A stretch of DNA of 64,000 nt from Calliopum simillimum (Eukaryota; Arthropoda; Insecta; Diptera; Lauxaniidae), in assembly GCA_951812925.1 (NCBI GenBank), contig OX638370.1, positions 123,890,897-123,954,896 on the forward strand. Direction: 5' to 3'. Within the stretch, counting starts at the first letter, position 1. Every line of letters starts with the position of its first letter. The notes beneath the pieces are model-generated. The model did no database searches and was not told the origin of the DNA. It was given only the letters and a program-made list of their open reading frames with translations. Positions 54,251 through 64,000 of this stretch are shown piece by piece. The position numbers and the translations under genes were made by a program.

Positions 54251-56078
54251 TAGAGTGGTCCAAAATCCGAAAGTGTTAAAAAGTCATGGTGCGCGCGACT
54301 TTTCTGAATCCTTGGATCCTGCTGATTACAAAAAGTGCTTTGGAACCAAAAAAAAATTGCGTTTAGATATTCCGCAACGAGCTTGAAGGTACTTTTTTAG
54401 GAATTTTTGAGTTTTTGAGTGCTTTTTTTTATTTAAACGCTATATCTTTTTAACCTGATAAGGTATTTGCAAAAATTAAATTGCATTTTTGTAAAAATAT
54501 TTTGAGTCAAATTTTGCATCAATAATAATAAATCTAGTCTTTCCCAATTTTTTTTAGCAGCACTTTAAACTTCAAAATTTGTTAAATTTTTGAGGTGTTC
54601 GCACATTCAAGAACCGATTTTTTTCTTAATTTGCTGTAGAAAATTTTTTTAAAATTTTTTATATTTTTATGCATTAACTTGTCTTTAAAATAACTTCAAC
54701 AACTTAGCTTTTAATAAGAGTTTTACTCACTAAAATCAATTAAGTATAATTATATTCAATTAAAAAAAAAAATCATTTTAATGTTTTCAAGGCATTGAAA
54801 TAAAATATCTTAATGGGATGACGTAAGGTACCACTTTTTTCTTATAAATTCATTAGTTCCTAATCTTCTGAGCAAAACAACATTCTTCGCAATATCGAAA
54901 CCTTGGCACTTCATGTTATTTTTGGCAAAATAGGTTAACAGATAGTTTTAGTAGATTTTCTAATGAAACAAAAAAATAAATGAATCAAAAATAAACTAAA
55001 ATAGTCATTTTGCTGTATCTTGTACGGTTAAGGAGATATTTTTACATAAGAGTATAAGAAATACCGTTTTTGCTCTTTTTAAAGTGATATTACAAGTCAA
55101 GGTTACTTTCAGCCACAAAAAGTGGTATAGTGGTTAAAAGTGCCAGTCTGATTCTTTAAAAATCAATTTAAATTATACCGATATCTTTTTTATCCTCTGA
55201 GTTATCCTAACCTAAAAAGTTGAAAAAGTGCAAAAAACACGTTTTTTTGTTATTTCTGCTTAAGATATTTCGGAGGAACAACGAAATATCGATTCAGTTC
55301 AAATTGGGTTTTAAAGACAAAGGCTGTCACTTTTAACTTCCATACCGGGCTGAAAGTTACCATGTTGTGATATAACAGCTTCAAAAATAGCAAAAACGGT
55401 GTTTTTTGCATTTTTTAGGTTAGGATATCTCTTAAACCGTATGGGATAGAGCAATTCTGAGACCGGATCTAGAATTTTCATGAACACATACATCGCAAAT
55501 GACTATTTTTGTTTCTATTTCACCATGAAAATTTTAAACTCTAAAGTTTTTTTTTTGCCAAATTTGATTATATTTTACGGTTTTTAGCAAGTAAAATGAA
55601 GCTTATAGCTTAGTTGTTGGAATCAGTTGATAGATAAATTAATGCCTAAAAAAATAAAAATATAAAAAAAAATTTGCTAGAGCAAAATAAGAAAAAAATC
55701 GGTCCTTGAATGTGCAAACACCTAAAAAAATTAACAAATTTTGAAGTTTAAAGTGCTGCTAAAAAAAATTGGGAAAGACTAGATTTATTATTATTGATGC
55801 GGAATTTGACTCAAAATATTCTTACAGAAATGCAATTTAATTTTTGCAAATACCTTATCTGGTTAAAAAGATATAGCGTTTAAATTAAAAAAAGTACTCA
55901 AAAACTATAAAATTCCTAAAAAAGTACCTTCATGCTCGTTGCGGAATATCTAAACGCAATTTTTTTTTGATTCCATAACACTTTTTGTAATCAGCAGGAT
56001 CCAAGGAATCAGAAAAGTCGCGCGCACCTTGACTTTTTAACACTTTTGGTTTTTCCATACAAAATTTGGACCACTCTA
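54251..56078. mobile_element. hAT-type TIR element with ~490-bp arms, 8-bp target duplication
   Basis: The ends TAGAGTGGTCC and complement have ATAAATAT duplicated at 54243-54250 and 56079-56086. The arms (54251-54740 and about 55590-56078) are inverted copies with GTGCGCGCGACTTTTCTGA and TCGTTGCGGAATATCTAAAC blocks and modest divergence. The centre has the CCGG.TCTAGAATT / AGAATTGCTCTATC motif near 55445-55475. Eight-base duplication and end sequence fit hAT. It is non-autonomous. Confidence 0.85.
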
Positions 56079-56209
56079 ATAAATATTGAATTGAATTGAA
56101 AAAATAATGATAGATAATAAATAAATGAGATAATAATTTGATTACACATAGATTTTATTTAAAATATGAAACCAATTTAAACATTTCTCTTATATCAAAT
56201 TTAAGTCGC

Positions 56210-56968
56210 CACAAAGTGCGTTGAGCCCATACAAAACATGGTCAAAAATAGAAGGAGTGGTTGGATATCGATGAAATTCGGTACTTTAAATAATTTGGGG
56301 CAGCTGAGCTCAAAAATGATTTCAGGTTTGTTGTAAACTTTATAGATTTGCTAAAAACCAGGTGTTTAGGACGATTTTCTTAAGCCCCATATATAACGAT
56401 TTTTTTTATTTATCTTTAAAATATATTTATCATTTTAAGGAATTTAAAAAAAAAAAAAAAAAATTATTTGTAGGACGAAGTAGGAAAAGTTATTTGCAGT
56501 TCCTGGTTACATAGAATCCGTACTAGAAGACTAAAAAAAATGGCACTTATTTTTATAGGATTTTTTATTTTTTTTCATTGAAATTTGTCAATTTCTGAAG
56601 TTTTTCATTTGATAATATATTTAAACCACTACAATATATATTAAATTATATATTTTCAAAAATTTTTTAATTCTATTTATTTACCTAAATATTATTTATA
56701 ATAAAAAACTTTACTTCGCTTAGTTTAATTAAAACACAAATTTTTGATAATTATTTGCTTAAGAGAACCCAAAACGAATTGAAGAAAACATGATTTTTTT
56801 TGAAAAATATCTCAACTTTGAAGTGTCACAGCGTAGCCAAAACTGGGTTTTTCCCCTAATTATTTTGGTTTTATTTTATTGATACAATTACCTGTCGATT
56901 GATACCAATATTGTTAGGTTTTGAGCCACAAAAAATTTTGATTTTTGTCTATGGGCCAACGCAGTGTG
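56210..56968 (+). mobile_element. TIR element, copy 1 of an inverted pair
   Basis: Starts CACAAAGTGCGTTGAGCCCA and ends with the complement of CACACTGCGTTGGCCCATA; a CGC is found just outside each end. The 759-bp interior is A/T-rich with GGACGAAGTAGGAAAAGTTA near 56473. The sequence 56370-56968 recurs inverted at 63270-64000. No coding region. Confidence 0.7.
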
Positions 56969-57789
56969 CGCCAGTGGAATCACTCACACATTCACATTCT
57001 GACATTCGAAAGCTTAATGATACAAAACGGCGTTCACAACTAATTGCTTGGATGCTAAAAAGCTTCATATCCGTCAGAGAGCTCTTAACGGTCGTTCTTT
57101 TCACAGACTTGAAGATTTTATTCTGTGAGTTTTATTAATTTTTTCAATTCGTTTTGTCTGTTTGTGTATTTGTGTGCGTTACTAATCTATATTACTTACA
57201 AACTAAGATATCCTTTTTAATAGAAAAGAAGTGCTATAAATTAACTTTGTGAAACTTCCCCAAACCGCTCTTAACATACACATACACTTCAATGATTTTT
57301 CTTCTCAACGAACGGAAATCATTTCTTTGAACTGACATCCGCTGATACCGGGTCACCTCGGGTCAGGTTAAATCAATTTTGTTGGCATTCTACGTTAATA
57401 CTTGATTTCATTGACCTTGGCAACAATTCGACTGAAATCAGTGCAAGTGCCAGAAGAATGTTCAAACTTATTTATAAACATTTTCGTCTTATAGACATAA
57501 TCCCTTGTTTGCTTTATCCTTTAATCAAATCAAATCGTATGGAAGGACTATGTGACTCAATACACTGATATGCATTTACACGTGTACATGAAGTGCGAAA
57601 CAGTATTGGCGTGTGCGTGCCTTGGCGATTGTGTTTGTCTGAATAGTAATATTTTTTTTTTTTATTTTCTTCATTTCTAGATAAGATTGTCGTCCGTATT
57701 ATATGTATAGTGGTAAGATTTATCGCAATGAATTCATGTCGCATATTTTGTCTGTATTCTATGGCGGTGTGTGTTATATCCTGTAAATA
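56969..57789. other. Non-coding region, host-like
   Basis: No supported exon. 57340-57380 is locally GC-richer. Confidence 0.35.
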
Positions 57790-58283
57790 TCCAAGGGAAA
57801 AAGAAGCGCTTCAAAAGGTTTTATAAAGTTCTTTAATTTCAGCCATAAGCGTTACCGCTCCGTAATACAAGTTTTTTTATAGTGCATGCCCTTCCTTTGC
57901 AGCCTTTCAGCGCTAAGCATTTTGTCAATTTACAAAAAAAAAAAAATGAACTGAACTGAACTTGCTGGGATTCGAACCGGGTCCGTATTATAGATAGAAA
58001 TATATTATTATGACATCAAAATTACAAACTTGTTAGACCTCTAGACCACTGACCTGTATGATGTGGAGATATACAATTTGCATATTAAGCAAGTTTTGTA
58101 TTTTCTATATTTTGTCTTTTTTCTCTTCCCTTCTATTGTTAAAAAACAAAAACATAAATTTTGAAACAAAAGTGTCTCTCCAAACAGAATTTAATATTCC
58201 AATGCTCACTGCATCTGTACAAAAAATCATTGCGTTTTAAAGTGCTTTCGTAAGAAATGCTTGAAATAATTCCCCTTTGGTAC
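57790..58283 (-). mobile_element. TIR element with tRNA-like cassette, diverged copy 4
   Basis: CCAAGGGAAAAAGAAGCGCT at the left and ATTCCCCTTTGG at the right, with GCCATAAGCGTTACCGCTCC near 57841, parallel the other copies, but the rest has diverged strongly. It carries its own tRNA-like cassette at 57964-58054 and the ATACAATTTGCATATTAAGC block next to it. This shows an older subfamily with a different tRNA-like sequence. Confidence 0.6.
57964..58054 (-). pseudogene. tRNA-like cassette, copy 4
   Basis: On the minus strand GGTCAGTGGTCTAGAGGTCT (A-box region), a long A/T-rich insert, GGACCCGGTTCGAATCCCAG (consensus B box) and a T-run about 20 bases later. The B box is a perfect GGTTCGAATCC. 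T-stem pairing beyond the two G-C pairs fails, so it is tRNA-like, not a proven tRNA gene. Confidence 0.6.
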
Positions 58284-58371
58284 CTTTAACATATTAATTA
58301 CATGAAATCAAGTGGAACTCCGGAAGTAAGTACTTATTCATTTGTATCTATTTATTTATTTACACACGTCG

Positions 58372-58800
58372 CACAATGGGAGGGTTTGTATGAAACGGCG
58401 GCCATATATAGTAATAATAGAGCTAGGCTATTGGTACAGATGTTTTCTATATTAAAATAATAAAAATCTGTGAATATGAACAAAATCCGCCGACGGACGC
58501 ACCTACCTCCCACACAACGTTGGGGCGTGGTCGGAATTTTTTTTCAAAATGGGTATCAATTTCCAATAACTTGACCCCACTGATTTCAAAAATGTTAAAA
58601 TTCTTTCATAGTTTTCAAGTTATGAGAAATAAAAGGAAATCTACTTTTTAAAAACTAGATTTTGTTTGTATGTTTGTGTGTTTGTCCCTTATTGACTCGA
58701 AAACTAACTAACCGTTTTTAAAGAAGTTGTTACATTGTGTTAATACAAAAAAAGGTTAAGTTATATGCTAAAAAAGTGCCACATCATGTGTATGACATTA
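58372..58800 (-). repeat. Dispersed GGCGTGGC repeat, right part (reverse copy)
   Basis: Reverse complement of the right part of 26380-26790: GGGTTTGTATGAAACGGCGG, CAAAATCCGCCGACGGACGC, CACACAACGTTGGGGCGTGG and TTAAGTTATATGCTAAAAAA are all present in order. It confirms a unit of at least 420 bp dispersed in both orientations. Confidence 0.8.
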
Positions 58801-60351
58801 CTTTTGCCACCCATTTAAGCCCAAAACTTTATTTCAGTTCAATTTCAAATGGGAATACCGCTTTTTTGCAAATACAGCAACACTATACTAGCAAAAAATT
58901 AATTTTTGTTTAATTAAACATACTCTAAGTAATGGAAATAAATTTGAATCATTCGAATCACATTTTTTGCTGTGAAACAGTGGTTATTTCACGAGGGAAT
59001 TCGTTATTTGCTTGCATTCCTATCAGCAAAAAAATTACGCAAACGGTAAACGACAAAATATTTGGTATTCATAAACGTACAAATATTGTCTTAATTTTGA
59101 GCATCATTTTCGCATCGTTATTGACCGTTTTAAGCAAAACAACGTTCGATAGTCCCCAAGCGATTTACTCAAAATAATTATTACGACGTGTATACATATA
59201 GATACTTTTGTATAAATGATAAATCAAGTTAGAAATATTTGCAATACAAATAATTTCAGAACCTCAAAAATAATTATTTTGTTCATATCTATGGAACGAA
59301 TTATCGAACTTTAAGGAAATGTTCCACGTAATTTAGGTACACTTCCACGGCAGTCCAGAAATTAAAATTTAAAGTTTATGTGGCACGGATCAATTTAATT
59401 TCTTAGTATTGTACTTAATTTCTATACTTAGTATTGTTAGATAAAAAACTATTTAAAAAAAAGTCCAAAGACCGCAAAAAGTAGCTGTCTTCGGTGTTCT
59501 ATCTGATGTGATGTGATACATTCGTCAGATACCAAGATCGAAGACTACAATAATGATAACGCCAAACAAGCAGAACAAATTTCATTCCTATCAATATGAA
59601 CATTTTCAGAATTAATTTTGGGCACAAAAGTAGGCGGCAAAATTTTCCTGAAAATAATTATTAATTAAATATATTTTTACCAACAACATTTTGCTGTTGT
59701 GAATTTAAAGGAATAAGGGTTTTCATTTCCATTACGTTTAAATTTTAATGTTTTCAGTTGAAGTGCTGTTAACAACAACAAATTCTCATAAAAATATTAA
59801 CATATACGCATAGTCTACCATAATGATATGTGTTAGCATTTCAGGAGCGCGCAAAAGGACCAAAAGCCTAAGGCAAAATATGTATGAGTCTCTTAAAGGA
59901 TATAGGCTCTACATGCCTATGTCCATGTAAATATGTATGCCTGTATTTTAAGAATATTTTACTGAAGCAACAGTTTATGAGTTAATGAAGCATGTGATTG
60001 GCATAATTTTGTATGAATAAAAAATGTAATCATACGACCTGTTGTTGTGAGAAAAAAAAATAATGTTTCATTTGTTATCAAAAGTTTTTAATTTATGAAA
60101 TAATATTAAATTCTAATCAAATGATATATCTACACATGAAGGTTTAATGGGGTGAACCATTTTAGTTGTGGTATTTAACTGAATACCATTATAGCCTGAG
60201 AGCCAGCGCTTAAAAATGACTGCGTTTCTAAAAGCTGGTTTTGTTACGGTTGGTTATAGTAGTTGTGTACACACATAAGCTGTTGGTCAGTCAAGCGAAC
60301 TGTAGAACAGGCGGCTGATATATGGTCTCAAATATGTCATGATTTCGATGT
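58801..60351. other. Non-coding region
   Basis: AT-rich with no recognisable gene, array or terminal repeat. The frame 58932-59177 has no domain. Confidence 0.35.
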
Positions 60352-60822
60352 TGATCAAATTGATTTCTAAAGGCTGAAAATTGTTACACATATTGTATAA
60401 TGCATATAAAAAACAATTATGTTGGTCAGTGAGTTAAACGTTATAACAAGGCTGGTCAGCAGCCCCGTGGAGGGAGGCATCTTACGAAAAAAGTGTACAT
60501 GGTATAAAATGCTTAGAATCGTCCGAGGAATACGTGTATTTTTTTTTTTTTCGGAATAATTTTTTTAAAAATTACGTTAAAAAAAAAAAAAAAATTCCGA
60601 AATATTCACACCTATCCCTTGGACGATTCTAAGCAATTTATGCCATGTACACTTTTTTCGTAAAATGCCTTCCTCTTGAGTAAAAAAAAGCATTTTACTT
60701 TCCACTGGGCTGCTGACCAGCCTTGTTCTAACGTTTAACTGACTGACCGACATACTTGTCATTAATATGCATTGCACAATCTGTATAACAATTTTCAGCT
60801 TTTAGAAATTAATTTGATCCGC
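60352..60822. repeat. Inverted repeat (hairpin) with ~230-bp arms
   Basis: The left arm 60352-60585 and right arm 60590-60822 are inverted copies: TTTCTAAAGGCTGAAAATTG against AATTTTCAGCTTTTAGAAAT, and CAAGGCTGGTCAGCAGCCC against its complement. The inner ends contain CATCTTACGAAAAAAGTGTA and GCTTAGAATCGTCC from the dispersed repeat of 13562/45946. Almost no spacer (A/T homopolymers). Non-coding. Confidence 0.85.
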
Positions 60823-62494
60823 TCTTTGCCTTAAATGGTGGAACCTGTGGCGGTGTACAGTCCCAGCGTCCTCATGCAATTGGTTAACAGCCTGATTCCT
60901 TTGTTTTAATAGCATTTATTTTCCAGAGCAGTCTTCAGACTAAAAGTATTGACAAAAGCATTCTCTAGTTTAGTTGTCCCTGCATACATTGCAGTTTTTT
61001 ACGTCATGTCTGTGCAAAGTTTGAACCAAATTAGAGTAAAGGGGATCCTGAAAATTTTCGCTTGCTTCTTTTGGTTAAATTATTGATCACAAATTAATGC
61101 AGACGAGGTCAATAAAAGTTTCCAAGAGTATAATTCAGTTTACATTGTTTTAGTTAAAATTTAACAAGCCTTTAAGTAATTAAAGGTCGTACTTACGTCA
61201 TGTTGTACTGAATTAAGTTTGCCAAATTAACCAAAATAATTAGCATAATTTTAAGCAAAGCCGTTTTCTTCTAAATAAACAGCGCTAAATAAGGCACGCC
61301 TGACAGCCATTGATGTCAAAAACAGATTTTATACCGCAAACAGGGTCTTAGTGACGCGTTTTAATATTTTGCGCGTGCTGTCATTATTTTGTTCTTGATT
61401 GCTGAATTTGCACTTGATGCGCCTACCATATATTATTGTTGTTGTCGTTAGACCCTTTATTGTTTTTGTCTTTCGATTGTACTTATCATTATGTGACTAA
61501 ATCATGTGATTTCATAAAAAAATTTGTATATTTTGAATTGATGGCTAGGAATCTTTGCAGTGATATGGCTTTAACACCATCTTAGGTAATGAAGTAAAAT
61601 AAAGATTTTGCAATGTAGAACTTTTGGTAGCCACTTGCGAAGAAATCAGTCATAAAAAAGGTTAAGGTCTTAAATGTATTATGTATGTGTTCTACTTACT
61701 GTATGTAATTCATACGGCAAGCAAAGTACCAAAAGTTGTTATCATCATGAACCTACTGGGCTACTACACACATACGTACATTGATAACGACTTGCACCCC
61801 AATTTGATGCGTAAAATTTTAACTTCATCGCACCGAGACATGTTGATGCTGATACTGATGTTAAATGCCTTCAAAATCTGAGTTACAAACAAGTGGTGCC
61901 ATGAATTTTGAAAAGCATTTGACGCTTTGTATGCTTTGTTTTTGTTGCTGTGCTTAACTTTCTTTTTTGTCCTTTTTCCTTTGCTCTGGGTGCTTTCTAC
62001 TTTCTCTTTATTATTCAAAGCATTTTTTGCACATCTAATCATTTAATATTATTGTTGCTGCTGTTGTAGCGCAGCTATACATTATTTTTGGTATATTCGC
62101 TATAAAATGTCCTTGAAGAGTAAGCAGGACTATACGTAAAACATGCTCATGATGTTTATTAGACTTCAAACCACAATTTTATGTTGATCATAACAAATTC
62201 TGTTGCCGTTGTTTCGCGGAGTTTAATGTGGTCGGTCTCTTCTTCTTCTTGTCTAAATTATTTTAATATTTGTTGCTGTTGTTTTTGTTGCGCTGCATTG
62301 AAATGAAATAAATAAAATTAAAAATGAATAATTTCACTTAACAGACAACATTGGCAAGAACGAACACAAAATATCATTAATAAGTTAAAGTTAAGTCAAA
62401 ATTATCATAAATAATATTTAGCCACACGTACACCGGCTCAATTGCGCACACACACGAAGCTACCCAACGAAGCTAACCGCACTTTTCGTTGCCT
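60823..62494. other. Non-coding region, host-like
   Basis: Fly-type intergenic sequence with GTTGTTGTTGTCG (61436), TTGTTGCTGCTGTTG (62053) and TTGTTGCTGTTG (62270) triplet runs. No exon, element end or array recognised. Confidence 0.35.
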
Positions 62495-63163
62495 CCCAAG
62501 GGGAAAAGAAGTGCTTCTGAAGTGCATCCTTTTCACCAATAAGCGCTTCCGCTCCGTAAGAACAATACTTTCTTTTTAACATTGCATGTCATAGGATGTA
62601 AGCGAGCAAAAGCTTACCGCAGCCTTACCAAAAAAGAGTTTTTAAAGCGCTTATTTGTAATGCTGCGGTAAGCGTTTTTTCAATAAAATTAAAAAAAAGA
62701 AAAAAAAAAGAAAAAAAAAACTGCCAGCGGCAGGATTTGAATCCACGACCCTCCGCGTGCTAGATATTTTTTTCTTACATTTACCAACCCTTTAGACCGC
62801 TCCACCAACGCCCGATGATATGAAGAGGTATTAAATTTATATATTAAGCAAATGTTGTCCTTCAGTATTACATAGAATCATTGTGCAATCAGTTTCAATT
62901 CAAGTAAGCAAAAGTAAATAATAATGAGAAATTAAAATAGAAAAGTGAAATAAAAAAGGTTGAATAAAAAATATTTTAATAAAAAAAAAAATAAAGCAAA
63001 AACAAATAAAAAAACGGAAAAAAAAAATCACCCGGGTTCGAACTCACGTTGTTTTTACTGCAGCCTTATAAAAAAATCATTGTGATAGTGCTTCTAAATT
63101 TCTATGGGGACAAGCACTTTTGAAGTGCTTGGATCAGAAGCGCTAGAAATTTTTCCTCTTGGG
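62495..63163 (-). mobile_element. TIR element with tRNA-like cassette, copy 3 (most complete)
   Basis: Uninterrupted copy from CCCAAGGGGAAAAGAAGTGC to TTTTTCCTCTTGGG, 669 bp. Reading on the minus strand: TIR, AAGCACTTCAAAAGTGCTTG palindrome, half-tRNA module (GTGAGTTCGAACCCGGG), A/T-rich linker, tRNA-like cassette, AAGCGCTT.T..TAATGCTGCG region, TIR. It serves as the reference for copies 1, 2 and 4. No protein-coding capacity. Confidence 0.85.
62721..62815 (-). pseudogene. tRNA-like cassette, copy 3
   Basis: On the minus strand GGTGGAGCGGTCTAAAGGG, an A/T insert, GTGGATTCAAATCC and a T-run interrupted by single C. It matches copy 1 in both boxes. Confidence 0.6.
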
Positions 63164-63269
63164 CTATTAGTTTGGACAATTAGTTACTTTTATCATTACA
63201 TTTCGCTTCCTTTAGAGGAACTGATGCTATTGTGGTATAGCTAATGTTTAGGTAGAATTTGAACCGTTA

Positions 63270-64000
63270 CACACTGCGTTGGCCCATAGACAAAAATCAA
63301 AATTTTTTGTGACTCAAAACCTAACAATATTGATATCAATCGACAGGTAATTGTATCAATAAAATAAAACCAAAATATTTAGGGGAAAAACTTTGTTTTG
63401 GCTATACTGTGACACTTCAAAGTTGAGATATTTTTCAAAAAAAAATCATGTTTTCTTCAACTCGTTTTGGGTTCTCTTAAATAAATAATTATCAAAAATT
63501 TGTGTTTTGATAAAACTAAACGAAGTAAAGTTTTTTATTATAAATAATATTTAGGTAAATAAATAAAATTAAAAAATTTTTGAAAATACATAATTTAGTA
63601 TATATTGTAGTGGTTTTAATATATGATATTAACAAACGAAAAACTTCAGAAATTGACAAATTTCGATGAAAAAAAAAAAACCAATCTTATAAAAATAAGT
63701 GCCGTTTTTTTTTTAGTCTTCTAGCACGGATTCTATATAAACAGGAACTGCAAATAGCTTTTCCTACTTCGTCCTACAAATATATATATATATTTTTTTT
63801 TTTTTAAAATGCTTAAAATGAAAAATTTACATGACATATAAAATTTATGCTGAAAATTTTTTTTTGTTTTCATTAAAACAAATGGTTTCAAAAGTCCATA
63901 AAACATTATTTCCACTACGTATATTACAAAAACACATATTTTGAAGATAAAGAATCGTTGTACATGGGACTTAAGAAAATCGTCCTAAGCACCTAGTTTT
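63270..64000 (-). mobile_element. TIR element, copy 2 of an inverted pair (runs off the window)
   Basis: Starts CACACTGCGTTGGCCCATAG and continues as the reverse complement of 56968 down to about 56370, with scattered differences and a TA-repeat change near 63780. The other end lies beyond the window edge. Confidence 0.7.

Overview
This is a gene-poor, very AT-rich stretch of insect nuclear DNA. The mobile elements (copia, mariner, hAT, Penelope, jockey-type LINE, a mini-me-like repeat with its (TA)n / GTCY flanks) and the fly-style simple repeats point to a dipteran, most likely an acalyptrate fly such as a tephritid. That placement is inference. No intact host protein-coding gene could be supported. 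Long open frames belong to transposable elements or are chance frames in AT-rich DNA or in a hexanucleotide array.

Layout. 1-8 kb: two broken mariner-type transposase remnants (620-1366 on +, about 3390-3680 on -), a small terminal-inverted-repeat (TIR) element with a 9-bp target duplication inserted beside the second one (3811-4280), a 68-bp hairpin (5801-5994) and a 5'-truncated LINE (6573-7225, -). 8.1-12.4 kb: a complete copia-type LTR retrotransposon on the minus strand, with 169-bp LTRs identical at 168 positions and a TAATA target duplication, but with a stop, a frameshift and changes in two catalytic motifs. 12.4-19 kb: TIR elements, including an internally deleted hAT (14999-16879) whose coding part is split by another TIR element (15583-16490). 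19.4-20.8 kb: the 3' part of a Penelope-like element (GIY-YIG endonuclease) between long inverted terminal repeats carrying hammerhead-like cores. 20.9-27.5 kb: two jockey-type LINE 3' fragments, a ~121-bp periodic repeat and TTAA-flanked elements. 28.0-29.6 kb: an inverted-repeat element containing about 100 copies of GACCAA.

30-48 kb: two mini-me-like copies, a TIR family that carries tRNA-like Pol III cassettes (35091-37903, 41315-42170; further copies at 57790 and 62495), a 2-kb multi-arm palindromic element nested in the first of these, a hAT-like C-terminal remnant, a two-level nested TIR insertion (43374-45284 holding 43517-44709) and a CMC-type element with a 4-bp target duplication. 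49.5-56 kb: further TIR elements, the second copy of the 9-bp-duplication family, a degenerate LINE pol region, and a 1.8-kb hAT-like element with ~490-bp arms. 56-64 kb: an inverted pair of TIR elements (56210-56968 and 63270 to the window edge), a reverse copy of the dispersed repeat seen at 22 and 26 kb, and a hairpin at 60352-60822.

The window is therefore a record of many nested insertions of mostly non-autonomous elements. The most interesting signals are the Penelope copy with inverted terminal repeats and hammerhead cores, the TIR family with embedded tRNA-like cassettes, the multi-arm palindrome, and the structurally young but catalytically dead copia copy.
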